Shown here one piece after another: positions 11,611 through 25,500 of a stretch of 64,000 nucleotides of DNA. Every line of letters begins with the position of its first letter. Positions within the stretch are counted from its first letter, which is position 1. A model generated the notes under the pieces. That model was not told where the DNA came from. It saw nothing but the letters and a program-made list of their open reading frames with translations, and did no database searches. The stretch comes from Mesaphorura yosii (lineage: Eukaryota > Arthropoda > Collembola > Poduromorpha > Tullbergiidae). The DNA lies in contig WIXG01000086.1 in the NCBI GenBank assembly GCA_009869945.1, forward strand, positions 62,001 through 126,000, written 5' to 3'. A program made the translations under genes and the position numbers.

Positions 11611-13823
11611 CAGTCGATTCATTCATCTCATATCAGCTATAATAATCCTGTATATGATCGAACATGTGGATTATTCACCAAAGACCTTGTATGTTTTCGC
11701 TAAGATGGACAAACGGACTTGTTCTTGTACTTCAGTTCAGTATTTTAATTTCCTCCGGTTTTCTTTTTTCGACGCGTCGACCGTCCACACTAACAAATCC
11801 TAGAATATTTTATGTAATCTAGTCCATTCTTTATATGTACCAATTGAATCTGTTAGCCTGTTACATAATTCTTTACATAATTCAATTAAACTGACATTCA
11901 TGACTGCGTATGCTTGTCTATGTCGTAAATTCTTCATCGCGTCACAAAATATGGGCTCTACTGCGCATTTCGAGGCAGTTTGGCGATGAAGATTGCGAGT
12001 TCACAGCACCTGGGCTCTTCTCATTTCGCAGTAGTCGCAGACTAAATGCACTTCTAGACGCGACGTAAAATTATGCTAGTGCTGTTATAGGCTTGACAAG
12101 ACAACCCGACGGAAACACCAATAAAATGGATCATGTAACCATACGTCTGCCAAATTCAATCTGATCGCTGCGGACTGAGGAATCATCTGTTAAGGCCAGC
12201 CAGAGCCGTTTCGTAGTAGATGTTAGTACAACGACATGTAGAATCTTCCTTTCGCTTGGGCGTGAGAACAAAGAATAAAGTAGTCGCAATTTAGCATTCA
12301 TTCAATGGTTTTTCTGAATAATAAAGACAACTTTGTCCACCACTCTCGGAGTGTGGGGTAAGTGGGTTGCTTCAAATATTCATACTTTCATTTCTGACGG
12401 CAAACTTTCTGTACACAAAACTGACTACTGACATGAAAATGACAGAGCCAAGTCATATACCGCTTGAAGTCGTTTTTTCTAGCGAGATTAAATCTACTGA
12501 CTTGGTGACAAGTCGAGCTCCCTGCTGACTAGAAGGCAAGCAAGGGCAAGGAAAATGAATGAGAATGCTGTTAAATGGAGTTGACGCTGCCAATATTGAA
12601 TGAATCATGCCGACACGGAGGATAGGCATCAGAGTGGCAATTTATCAACTTGTCCTCAGACGTGGAGCACTCTGAACCTTTTTGCTTTCACCTTGAAAGG
12701 AAGATCAATCTTCTCTAATTCTGGACTAACAATTGAACTTCAACTTGTGAATAACTTTTCATCCAACTTTCTGGATGTAATTGGACGTGAACGATGTAGC
12801 CGCCTCTGCAGAATTGCCCAATGTGATGTACTTGCCTAAAATCTACAGAAGAGATATCAAGCTGCCCAAGGTATTGCCGTTATAAAAGTTGAATGTGGAA
12901 CATTGATTGCGTATTGCTTCAGAGTCGCTTAGTTTTAAATATGTATTGACATTTCAAGCGAAGGTAATAAAAGAAAAGTTGATGGTTTCTTCTTGGGCGA
13001 CCCAAATGCATACTTAAATTGTCTTTGGGTTGAAATGACAAGTCAGAGAGAGAATGCAGAGGAGAGATAGCAGTTGGTGAGAATTCTGCATGCATTATTT
13101 GTAGTGAAATGAAAGCCCTGTCTTGAACGGATAACGAGGAAGCAAGGGGACTAAAACGAGTAGCCGTATTGTAGCTGGACTCTACTCGCATTCTGCTTGC
13201 TCTTTGTATGACACTATAGGAATGAGACATGTGTTCGACCGCTTGCTTCTCACGAATTCCAAGCGTCCATGCCACCATTGAGCTTGAAAGGGGAAAGTGT
13301 TGCAGTGGATTGCGCGGTTGAGTCGAGGAGAAGCAGAAGAAGTCCCTTCCTCTCCGCGTGGAGCTTGAGCTGTAGAACTGCCAAGTACGGGAGAGGAGAG
13401 AATGCGGAGAAAGTAGCCTGAGAAGTAGCATTACATTTGAGCTCTTCTAGGATCGTTCACTGCTTTCTCCAGGAGTAGTTCCCACAAGCGAGCCGTGCTC
13501 TGTTGTAGTTCAAGAACGGAGCTTGTTTATTCACAGTCAAGTGAAGAGTACAGAAAAATATAATATTGGCGAGTGACAGCACACGGACTGAATCTTAGTC
13601 GCTCTGCTGCGATCCTCCTGGAAGGATTTTTATCGATTGACTCAAGAAAAGAGGAGAAAGTTGCAGTGAGGAAGTTGGAGAAAGAATCAAATTAGTCTCG
13701 TTTTGTAGTTCGGGCAAGAAAATAATAGACACACAATCAGTCGTAGTTTCTTGTCATTTTTAGCTTAGAGTTTAGTGTTTTCTTTTGGTTACCTTGTACT
13801 TGTGACACTTCATCAGTGCAGAA
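11611..13823. other. Intergenic, glucosylceramidase to cobalamin-binder gene
   Basis: No convincing gene. A plus-strand stretch at about 12811-12869 has an acceptor-like site, 20 open codons and a gt donor, but no recognised homology. The purine-rich strand at 12.9-13.7 kb creates a 170-codon minus-strand open frame rich in Ser and Leu, judged to be a compositional effect. The last 300-400 bp are probably the 5' leader of the next gene. Confidence 0.35.
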
Positions 13824-16800
13824 ATGATTACCGCCGTAGTGTGCGCTCTGGCTTGCGTTGGATTGCTCCTGCATGGCTATGGGATTTCTGCTGCTCCAGG
13901 TAAGATGATTCTTTCTCTTTTGTTTACAGTTCGCACTCACGGGTCATGAATCAGACTTATCGAATGTGAATAAATTATGAGCAGGCACTCTGAGCAAGAA
14001 GCTTTCACTTTACAAACTTCTCTCAACTTAAAATAGCGTTGGCACCTCTTTCATTTTGCCTCCATGTTTACTTTATGCACTGAACAGTCAAGGCTAATTT
14101 GTATGTCGCGTTCGAATTTCTTAGACGGGTCAACGCTGTCGCTTGACCTCATTACGAAGGCTGAGGAGGCACGGGAACGCGCATTGGATTGGTTAAACAC
14201 CAGGCGGAACTCTGACTTTGGATGGGGCGAAGATACGGCCAAAGTAATTGTTGCCATTGCTTCCTCGAGCGAGAACTGGCCACAGAAGAGTGACTTAGAC
14301 GCTAGACTGAGTGCTAAGCAGTTAGAAGTAGAACTTCTAGCCACCTTACTAAGGTTTGTTAGTTTTAGACAGTAGTCACGTCAAGTGCACCTTACACACC
14401 ATTTACACCGCTTCTGTTTCTCATTTCCCGAACTTTCCAGCGTCCTAATTAAACTGCTGTCTAATTAGCTCGTTCGATCTAATACTTGGTTCGATAACAG
14501 AACCAAAACAGTCGAATTTTATAACAAGTTTATTAATTGGCTTCATCCTTCGTATCCTTTTTCGTTGTGCTAAATTCTGGGAAAGTTCAGGTACTAAAAG
14601 GTTCTTATTTCACATTGAAATGCAGCCATGAAGTCGAGCCAATTACACCAGCTCGCACTGCGTACTATTTCCTGGCACTGTCAGCCATCTGTAAAGATCC
14701 GTACGACTTCCATGGACATAATTTAATTGGTAAGCAAATAATAGAGCACTGAATCATTACTTCGATTTGATTTCCCTCTGCGAAAACAGTGTCACAGCAA
14801 TTACAAATTTGTAATGCAGCGCTCTGTTCGTACTGCCTTGCTAATAATGGTTTTTGGATACCAGAATCGCTTGTGAAACTGCAAAAGGACCAAGACTACG
14901 CCGGCTTAACAGACACATTCGGATACGGACTGGCATCCCTTGTCACCTGCCTGGGCGAAACCCACGTCCGTAAGCGCCAGACTCGTCATTTATTCCAGCT
15001 CTTGCGCAAGTACGAGTCCATTGGTGAGTCAACTTCAACATTTATTCACCATTCGCATGAGGAGAATGTACTCATTTTAATCCTTACAAATTACAAATTT
15101 GCATATTTGCTCAAGTAAATTCAAAATTTCAAAGTGACATGTACCTCTCTGCGTTTTCAAACCGTGTGACTTAAATGAGCGAGTGAAGACGGGAAGAAAG
15201 TTACACCGTGAATTATTTATGGTGACACACAAAGTTGTGTTCTCTCCCTCGCCTTTGCCTTCCGTTGTTCATTCATTGATGCCACCGAAAAACTCGAGTG
15301 TAAAAACTTTCGCTTTCTTCCCCCGCATTCTTGCGGATTCCGTGGATGGAAGTTATTGCATTGTGCTCTTTGTTCTTTACGTTCTCATGTTAAACATCCG
15401 AAATGGTGTAGTAGTTCCATGTTACACACTGGTAAACAATTTCGTATGATTATTACAACTCAGAAACAAGAGCCATCGCTTCACTGACACTCGAATGCAT
15501 TCGGCACACGCGTAACAGCGAGACACTGAAACGGCATCTGCACGAAGGGCTTAAGACGCTGGGTGGACTGCAAAGACCTGATGGATCCTTTGGGGATACT
15601 CAAGCCATTGCAATGGCCATTCAGGTAAGAAATTACTGCAGGAATATGCCGCTCATCCCTCACGCCATACGGGTCCAGGAAAGATTTACAGCGCACAAAT
15701 GTAAACATCTTTCAGCTTGCCCTAACGCTCACACAATGGCTAAGGACACAATACCTTTCGTCTGATAAATATTTTAAGTCACAAAATAAAAAAAAGTAAG
15801 GAGCACAATTTGCCTAATTGCTCCATGCCATTACCGAAATTAAAAGATGCTGTGACACATAACTGTAAATCCGATGAAATCGAGGACGAATCAACTGAAT
15901 AATACATCAGCGCATTCGCAGCCAGAGTCTAAATGTACGATACTTTCAACGATATCTAGAGCCTGGCTTCTATTGAAGACTCTGAAAACTTTTGGAATAA
16001 AACATCAGCGCTTTTGGCATTGATGGCAATGCAAAGCCCAAGTGGATCATTTGGCGAAGACATTGACACAACAACGAAGGCAATTCTCGGAATCTCTGCA
16101 ATGGTTGATGGAATTGGTCTGCTGCGATTCAGACGACACCGATGCGAAGGACACATGAACATGCCGCTCGATGCAACCGAGACTTACAAGATCGCACTGC
16201 CACCAAAGATGGACTTCGTGGCAACCACTCCGAACAGCGTCACGGGAAGTCTGAATGTAACGGAATATGGAAAATCATCAACCTCAACCACCACTGCGGC
16301 AAATGAAGGCGAGCATCTTGTCAGCGGAGGAACACCCACGACCACAGCTGCCGAGGAGCTGCCATCAACTCTCGTCACCGCAAACACGCTAAGTACAGAC
16401 TCGAGCATCAGTGTCAAGTACTGGTTATGGATCGGGCCTCAACCCTCAACTGCTGAAAAATACAATATCACTATCCAAGTTCCATTCAACTCGACTTTCT
16501 ACCGCGTCATGCAGAAGGCGGCCGAAACCGCACCTGTTTACGAGTGAGTGCTTTCGTGGATTCAGTTCTCATTAATCGAAGAACGGTAAGGTTTACTTTT
16601 ATACGCGGTCGCAGGTTTTCTTCAGCGATATGGCCAAACGGGCATTATGTCCACACAATCTCCGGTCACCGTGAGCAACCGTCAGAATACAATTATTGGC
16701 TTCTCTACCGCTTGGACTCTGACCCGAATCCAAGCAAGCCTCCAGGACCAGAATTCGTTGCACCAGCAGGTGACTTTTTGCTTGCATTTTCAAACTAATG

Positions 16801-16945
16801 CACCAAATGCTTCATTAATGCGTCGCCTGTGTATTTATTTGACTAAATTCCTATTCCCCTATTCGTTCCGTTTAATTATTCAGGTGTTGACGAGTTGCTG
16901 GTACACACCGGGGAAGTTTACCTCTTCTGGTTCAAAAAAATCTAA
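13824..16945 (+). CDS. Secreted transcobalamin/intrinsic-factor-like protein
   Basis: Eight exons: 13824..13899, 14125..14353, 14626..14729, 14790..15023, 15464..15624, 15960..16543, 16615..16769, 16884..16945; 534 residues, all phases consistent. The protein has a signal peptide (about 1-22) and an all-alpha barrel with repeats of the type ALDWLNTRR, AYYFLALSAIC, QICNAALCSYCLANNGFW, GLKTLGGLQRPDGSFGDTQAIAMAIQ and SALLALMAMQSPSGSFGED. This resembles the cobalamin-binding alpha/alpha barrel of transcobalamin and intrinsic factor. A Thr/Ser-rich linker (about residues 354-416) leads to a C-terminal beta domain (DUF4430-like) with HTISG, YNYWLLYRL and the closing EVYLFWFKKI. Related secreted proteins exist in insects (Drosophila CG3556 group). 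Whether it binds vitamin B12 cannot be read from the sequence. Confidence 0.85.
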
Positions 16946-17271
16946 ACCCGTAAGCTTTGCATCATCAATGCGTAAATGAACCATAAAAGACGCCGCTTTC
17001 ATCTGAAAGATCGCTGCCGTGGTTGTCACAGATCACTTTTGTACCAAAGAATCATCTACCGCCATACATATTGCATACTGTTGCCAAATTTCAGCCATTA
17101 TGATTTGAAAGTGCACATTTACGAATTCACTCTTACATTTCATGAAATGCTTGCTATGAGCATCCTATATCAATTTTTAACGACATGTCCCGGTTGAGTT
17201 GCGTCAGTTTGACTGCAGCATAAGAACAATGCACAACAGCTGCAAAGTCACGATGAAATTTAGGTAAAAGT

Positions 17272-17277
17272 AATAAA
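17272..17277 (+). terminator. Possible polyadenylation signal of the cobalamin-binder gene
   Basis: AATAAA about 330 nt beyond the stop codon at 16945. Confidence 0.35.
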
Positions 17278-18110
17278 ATTTACGAGTAATTCTTCACGTG
17301 TCAGAAGATTGGAATGGGAATCGTGAAAGGGAACATTTTCGCCTACAAGGCCCGAACTGGAACGAAGAATGCTAAACATAGACTTTGACACAATTAACCC
17401 TTTGTCTAAACCAATTAGCTTTAATGTTTGAGAGTAATGTCGTCAAATGTTACGAGACACCAATTAGGCTAAGATAACACTGCTGTCAATTTGAGATGCC
17501 AAAATGTGAATGCTGTGAATGATTTGATTTGAAGAGACTTTTACGGCGTACCTGTACGCAGATTTTATGTTTCTGTGCTACGAGAAAGGCTTCAGTCATA
17601 ATTGCTCTTGTGTTTAGCTGTGCGGATGTTAAATCATAATTGCAACTGAAACGAGGCACACAAAGCATTCGTGCTGGCTTCAATAAAATGTAATTGCTCC
17701 TCAAAGCCCTAATTGTATGCTTGCTTGAGTCCAGCAAAAACAGGTCGCTTGCGAAAAGACAAGGAAGATAAATTGGCATGTTTATGATTTCCTGAAATTT
17801 AACAAGCGCCGAAAGTAATTGTAGTAAATTCTATTTAATCATAAAAAGACTCTCTGCTGTACCTTTCTAAATTCGCATTTCTCTCGTCGCCTGCTTAGAA
17901 TTGTGAAAGGCTGCCCATATGCAATTACAGTTCAGCGTTACTCAAATTAGGAACCTGAATTGTCAGTGCTGTAACTTTGCTTGCTGCTGAACCTAAGCGA
18001 CTCGTGTGTCAAATTAAGGTATCCATGTTACTGTATGAGACCATGCATAAGATTTACACTTAAGACTCCAATTCAGGTCTTCTTTATTTTTGATTCTTGC
18101 CTGTCACTAG

Positions 18111-18124
18111 TGTGTGTGTGTGTG
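18111..18124. repeat. Short (TG)7 microsatellite
   Basis: Seven uninterrupted TG units are visible directly. Confidence 0.9.
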
Positions 18125-21100
18125 AAGTAACCCGTACTTATTGCCTGTTGTGAAATTAAGAGTTATAAACCTCATTTCCCTTGCAAGACTAAATTTGTAA
18201 ACTGGGAAGAGGCATAGATGATATGTACAATGATAATAAAACGGAATCTATTTGAATAAAATTACGAAATCTGAACGACGCGTGATGATTTTTGCACTAA
18301 ACGCGATGAGTTCGTGGCACACATGCGAACAGAATTTGCGAATGACGATTTCATAGTCCCAGCAGAAGGGGAATGGCAATCAACACTAACAAACCTCAGT
18401 CATGCATCAAGGAAATCAACACGATTGTGATTGCATTTAATATCTAACACTATAAATAAAAATTAATGAGATACTCAACAGAAGAGATTCAGCTTCAAGG
18501 TGCAGATTTCAGATATGATTTAACCATGGATGAATTGCAATATCATGCTGCTGGCCTTAAACCTGATTAAAACGGAAGTAAACCAAACCAAAATGACGGC
18601 GGAGAAATCAAAGATTTGTTTTTTTAGAATTTGGAATTCAAGCTCTTTAGAAGTGTTACGTCAAGCAAAAGTTTTAATACATGCTTGCGGATATTGCAAT
18701 AAATTAATGAGCTTATGTATAATCAATATTTGCTAACTGAAACCGACGAGCATTAATTCCTGCGTTTCAAAATCAAAACCATACATTTGGCGTTCGCGAG
18801 ACGGTGGCCTTTACTTCGAGTCTGCATGCCCTCAACTGTGGAATTACGAGTGATATTGCAACACAAAAGAGATCATTTACTAAAATGCATAACATAAACA
18901 ATTCCTGCTGTTCGACCCACAACACGTCTTACACCGTACTGCTTGCTGTTAAGCTTGTAATTACCGTATGCTTGTAAGCATGAAAATGAGTGTCAGGTCG
19001 TGCGTACGTAATTGACCACTATTGAATAATCATAAATGAGCATAACCGGCTTAACCCTTAACGTATGCGTTTATACAGCTTAACGGCAATGTCTTGGCGG
19101 CAGTTGGTAGTGGCCGCAGTCATGTGCATTGCCAACATCAGTTTTTATTAACAATTTAATGCGTACTTGATTGCGCACTTGCGTTGCAGTGCCAAATGCT
19201 GGTCGAAGGAATGCACTTTTAGTTTCTTGTTCATCAAGTGTACATAAAGTGCAATAATGCCTGTGAAGGTGCACTTGGCGCGTGAGCTGTGATTGAGCAC
19301 CAATAGTGCACATGCAATCTCTTATTAATAACCTACTCGTGCCAATCACTAGCAATTCCTGAATGCGCATGCATCAATGCGAGCCACGGCGAGTGACTGA
19401 CAGGTTGCCAGCATTCTGCAGCTGACACAATTCGATCGCCTTCTAGCACACACTGACCAATAAATTCGAATGAGCGAATGCAAATTGTTGTGTAAAGATC
19501 ATATTTTGCAAACCAAATGAACAACAATGTACAACAATTAGGAGCCGTCGAGGTACACTGCGCACTGGGGAATGATGACACCACCTTTCCTTATTCCATT
19601 TAGTCTTTATTCAAGTTTACTGCTTATCATAATTAGTGTTTAGCTTCACGAGGTGCCGTGCGGACTTGCGCTACCAAAGTTTGTGCTTACGTTTGTGATT
19701 CCAAGGAGCAAACTACAATGAATTTGCAACGTCACGGAAAGGGTCTAATTAGCGATGGAGAAGTGTTATTAATAGTCTGGTGGAAGAAGGTTGCGTTCGC
19801 TGCTGCTTCAGTCAGTGATTACAAAAAATATTAGACAAAAAGGCAAGGTCACCAAATTGCAAACGTGCACGCAACACATGAGACGCCGCGATATTATCAT
19901 CGATCAGACAAATTCTAGCTCGCATCGAGTTAAAATGCTTGACCTCTACGCGGCCTAAACTTGAGAAACTTGGCCCAACTTGCATAAACTCATCTCGAAT
20001 AACAGGTAGGCCGAGAATTGGATTGGATTGGATAAGACCGCGCTTCATGAACGAAAGCGAGAGTGAGTGGAATTCTCGCGTGTGATTGTGTAGATAACGA
20101 TCTCAAATCCCAGAATTCTTTGATTCATTCAACAACTGAAACCTGAACATCTTTTGTGCCTTGACAAGCGAGTTTACATTCATTCGGTGTTGACGTGTGC
20201 TCGAAGTCAATCATCCTCACAAGTCTGTGATGTACGTATTGTTCGTGACTTCAAGCAGCTTTTGTGCAGAAAGTACATGTTGAGTGCGGCCAGTCTTCCT
20301 GAACGGGGCAAGCTGAAACACTTGAGAACCAAAACAACTTCGCCTTTTGTAGATTCGTGCTGGACTTTCTTGCTGGAAATCAAGTACGTGCTTTTGTTTT
20401 TCCATTACTATTGCAGTATTATTAGCACCAACAACGGAGTCCGGTAAATTTCCAGCAAGCAATTTGTGCACGCTGGGCTATTTAAGAGCCTCGGCATTTC
20501 GGCAATGTGTTGACCAATTGCTCAACAATAAAGGTCGCGTGCTTTTCCATTGCCCTCTGTTTACATTTTCTGTCAACCGGTTTTCCGTATAAATTAGGTT
20601 GTGGCTGTCAGAATGTAAACATTTAATTGAGCAATCGACGTGCAAGCGCTTTGTTATTCCTCACAACAGTCAAAATCATTGAATTCATTAATTACCAAAG
20701 TACACTTTTCACTTATAACGATGCATGAGCACGTCGTCCCATTGCGTCGCCCCTGCTGACTACGTCCGGCGACATTTTTCCATTCGATTGAAAATGAGAC
20801 ATCTTCCTGAAAAACAGCTCTAACACGCTTCTTTATTTATTCTTGCCTTGACTAAATAATTTTGGCATTAACCTATTGCTCATGATCCCATATTCTATTG
20901 TGAACATTGCGCTTGAATTTGTCATGAGTCATCATTTTTTTCAATACATTAAAACCACAAATGCGTCATGCTCGAGCAGAATTATTGCGCTATTGCTTAC
21001 AATAACAGTGACGGATAGTTTATACGAATAGATGATTGTGAGCGCATATGCACACCCTTTCTTGCACACATTATTCTAGAAGTTGATGGGCAATAAAATC

Positions 21101-22578
21101 AGGTCCCGAACGAGGACGAGTTTTTGCCCAGTCGAATGTCAACAACCAGGCTTGCTCTTTCCAACGAATTTAATGCGAATTTTGACTTTTGCATATCTGT
21201 ATTCCTTTCCTTCTACTGAGAAATAGCAAAAACGTTGTTTATTTATTCAGAATCAGATGAGGATCTTTATTTTCCTGGAAAGGTCGCAATCTTTTTACGC
21301 ACATTAGTTCTTGGTGATCAAGCGTAAGTTTCATACATTTTAAAAAAAAAGATCCAGCATAATCTGTCCATTTATTGATTCTTAAAATTTCCGCACCAAA
21401 TATTGATGCGACAATAGTGTTATTCATTGTAATTTGCAGTAGTTGACTTTTTGTCAAATTAGTAATACAATTCTGGAAATTGTCTAATATTTAAACTGGT
21501 TCAGGTCGATAGTCATACAACTGTCTGGCATCTTTTGGTTAATTCATGTACAAGTCTGGCCCCACGAAATGTATAAAGTAATCTTGCCATAAACTCTGCA
21601 TTGAACAGACATCTTCAAATTCAGCTGGTCCAAGTGCAAATGCAGTTGCTGATTAACAATTCCGAGCAGGTTTCCCAGCAAAATATTATCATGCGCTAAA
21701 TTATTTCATGCAGACGCAAATAATGTGGACAAACATATACATTAGCATAAAGTGCGATGACACAGGCGGCGATGCAAGTGTGAAGAGATGAAGACTGGAC
21801 ATTCCTTGCACTCTGTGCAAAATACGCTTTCATTCTACTTATTCAGGCTGCCAAATTGTAAAGGATTCAGCGGAGTGCTGACACTGTCGAACGGTAAAAT
21901 AGCAAAATCGTTTCAAGAAGGCATACGTGTGCAGGCTTGGGTGAACCCGTGATCAAATTCCGTAAGCTGTAAAGGGAAGTTCTTAGACATGAGGGTTAAA
22001 GGTGACCAAGAATAATTATTGACCATGACTCGGATTACACAACTCTGAGGCATGGTTTGGTCTGCTGCGAAAGATGGAACTAAATCAAGAGAATTAAGAA
22101 TTGCGGAAATTTCCTATTAAATTGCGTGGGCCTTACGTAAAACATTTAGAGTATAATCGTCCAGGCTGTAAACTCAAGTACAACAATGCGACGTTGCACC
22201 CTTTGTTTGTAGTCTCTTTGTTGGCTCTGTCGCTCTTAAATATAGTGTTGTACGACGTGTGACTGTTATCATCAAGCGCACATTGCAAGAGTCAAAAACT
22301 CGCTTCCCTTCTTGTCGTGAGCAAGCTCGTTTTCTTGCATTGCTCATACTGTTTGAGAGTTAATTGAAGCTGTCAACAAAAGTGAAAAATTTGCACAAGA
22401 TAAGCCTCAGTTTCTGATTGCACCTCACACGACACGAGTTGACACGTTTTCACAAATATCTCGCACGCAGCTCTCGAGATCAGTGAAGTTTATTGGGTCG
22501 CAAGAAACCGACCGAGTGTGGTGTCATCATTTTATAAGATTACCTCCATGTCGTAACGCTCTGCAAGTTTTGTGAACA

Positions 22579-25500
22579 ATGCAAATTTTAACTACTCGTA
22601 TTTTCGTTCTTTGCCAAGTGTTTCTGCTTCTCGCGTCTCTTCTGGTCTCTTCTGCTCTTTTGAGTAATGTTCCAAGTGATCCATTCAGCAACTACAAGTA
22701 CAAATATTACGCGAATAAAAAAGGTAAGCTGTCTTTTTGTACCCCGAAATAAAATATTTTACGAATGGAAGCTTGAGGCCCGACTTAAAAAAAGACGGCG
22801 ACTTTTTATGACGGCGGGATTCTCTTCCTCTCCATAATGATAGCATGACAGTCTTGATGGAGATGGAACCTGCCGTAATAATAATTCAACCAGAACCAAA
22901 TTGGTGCCTCATCCGGCACTTGTAATTTCGGCAAATCGCTTTCCTTGTTAAATCTTATGACCACTTCCGCTTGGCTGACGGCTGAATAAACTCATTTCGC
23001 GGATTTAATAGCTTTGAGTTTTATGCATTACTGACGCCAATGGCGAATTCATTATTCTCGCATTTCTAGAACACTCCTGTCTGAAATTTATGTGTTTGTT
23101 GTCTCCCACAGGAACTCAAGTAGTGGAAATCGGACCGAGAAACTCGTGTCACATCTTTATGGGAGAGTAAGTCAAAGTTCCGCATTCATGCAGTTAAATC
23201 AGAGTAGCCATAACATACGTCGCGTCACATACGCACAAAGAGAGAAATCTCATCCAGGTTGAAGTCGTCAGAGCAATTTATTACCTACAACTGCTGCACC
23301 AAATGTTACCATAAAGTGCGCCCTTTGTCAGTTTTCTAATTTTGAAACATTTGAAACCAAAGATAAGAACATAATTTGAATCATAAACTACAAACATTAA
23401 AAAATGGTCAGACATAAAAGTATTTGAGCATAAAGGAATTCGTCTGCAAAGAAAATTATTAAATGTCAACATGACGCCTCAGCAAGCCAGCCTCTTCAAT
23501 GCCTCTCGTAAATTCAGCTTTCATTTGCTCAATTCGAAATGCCCGCGATAAAAATAAAAATGAAACTAGGAAAAGATTTAAGCTCGCTTATAATTATTTC
23601 CTCCGGTCCTGAACGTCCGCAGCACATGCGTGCGTAAAAGCGAATATAAAGTTCGCACTTTGTGGATTATTGTACAAAGGTTGAATAAATCTCCGCAATT
23701 TTTCATAATATGCACTTTCGTATTCCAAATCGTAAATGTTGTCTGAGCATGAACATTATTCTTCCGCAATTACATGCAAATTCTTACTATTTTGAAAAGC
23801 GATGCTGCGTGGTTGTTGGACAACATGCAGGACGCCATGACTGTGCTCAACTACATTCAATTCCGACTACTTGTTGGGAAATGTCAGTTGGATGCCATTT
23901 TTAAGCCGCTGCGTCCCAGCCAACAAAAGCAGCAGCAGCAGCAAGAGAACTCTAGTAATAATCATATTACGACTCTGGAAGGCAACTTGGATGATGAGAA
24001 TGGAAAGCGGAATCAGAGCTCAACGCTCGATGGAATTGAAATTCAACTGAATACCAAACCTCAGAGAAACAAGACGACCAGCGCTCCCATTCGAGAGACA
24101 ATAGAATATACATTTGATCAGATGAACACAGTACCGAGCACGACGACCGGGAGCCCACAGGTGAACGGAGAAACCACTCCAGCCATGCCGCTTATATTTC
24201 CGGGTAAGACACATAAAAATCTCATTTTCCGAGACCATCAGAAGAAAATCCTGGGCTCCTTGAATTTTTATTCTTAAATAAATCTCGTTGCCTTTCTTTA
24301 TTTCCTGTACTACCTGAACCTGCTTTCCGCTTATCCCGAACCTGATCCTTATAAACCTCAAAATTGCAGAACTTGAACAGTTCATGGCCGCATAAGCTGC
24401 CGGTCTCTATAAATCCGCCTTTCTCTGCTCCATACAGCCGCACTATTTCAATCGAACTGTAAAAGGAGCACCGAGCTCAGTACTTGAGCTGTGTTAATAA
24501 TACACTGCATTATCTTGCGCCAGGTGAGAGTATGCAGAGAAAGAGGTTAGTTAGTTTGAGTGCGAAAAATAAAGCATGTATACACAGCAGTCGCATTTGA
24601 GCTTAAGTTACGAGCGTCTTACGTATTCGTGCGTATTTTATTTGCTTGGAGTCTCTTGCACAAACACGCTTCCATTCTCACGAATGCCAATTCCGCTTGA
24701 ATTCTTCCGCGAATACTGCGGATAATGTGATGGAAGAACAGAAAACATTATAAATATAAGTATACACAATGCAAATAGATCGCACTCAAAAGCACAATTT
24801 CTTGTTTCCTAAAAAAAAACAATTCGACCGAATTCATTTTTAATATCAATGGGTACCCAGTGGCATGATACAGTGACATATCTTTAGATCGCGAATGTCT
24901 GAATCCCTGAGTATTCTGGTTGTAGTCGTAACTTCTCTTAGGGGTAAGAGAAATATATTGAATAGAATTAGTCTTTTGCGTAAAAGTTTTATAAATTCTA
25001 GAGATGCAATTCTTGAAAAGTCCATCTATCATGTACTGATGGGAATTGATGCGAATAACGGGTGAGTGATAATGAATACATCTTGTGACGGTTAGTCTGA
25101 CAAAGTATTAGGGCAGCATAAAAGATTGGCGGCGGAAGCAGGAATTATTCGTTGCGTTCAATTCTACGACTAATATCCTTGTTGCTTGTATCCAAAATGG
25201 GATTATTATTACATGTCTCGTTATTCCGCGCTTTCTCTTCGTTCTTTTTATTTTCTATCGCCTGAGCGTAGTTCTTGCGCTCGCAAATGGGACACACTAC
25301 AATGCAATGTCTCTCTTCTATTGCATTTTTTGCTTATGCGCCTGCAGAGTTTGTGATACTGAAGTCATCTTCTATCTCATTTAACGGTTCAGGGAAAATA
25401 TTTTCTCACGGTGGAGAGAAAGCCTGCAGACTGAGCATGATGAATCTGTGTCGCAAAGCCGAGTATCGGAATCCCAGTGCCATACGATAAATCAAGTGCG

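Larger units (their letters stand above)
16946..22578. other. Gene desert of 5.6 kb
   Basis: I see no exon with family similarity on either strand. Open frames are short (under about 100 codons) and look random. The only structure noted is a short TG run near 18.1 kb. The right end includes the leader of the first phospholipase gene; an initiator-like TCAGT is at 22480..22484, about 97 nt before the ATG. Confidence 0.4.

Noticed and set aside
12811..12869. Possible short plus-strand exon (ELPNVMYLPKIYRRDIKLPK followed by gt)
   Set aside because: It has plausible splice edges and 20 open codons, but nothing to join to and no recognised family.
12919..13431. A 170-codon minus-strand open frame
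   Set aside because: The opposite strand is purine-rich, so the Ser/Leu-rich product is explained by composition; no domain and no splice context. It also covers the likely leader of the cobalamin-binder gene.
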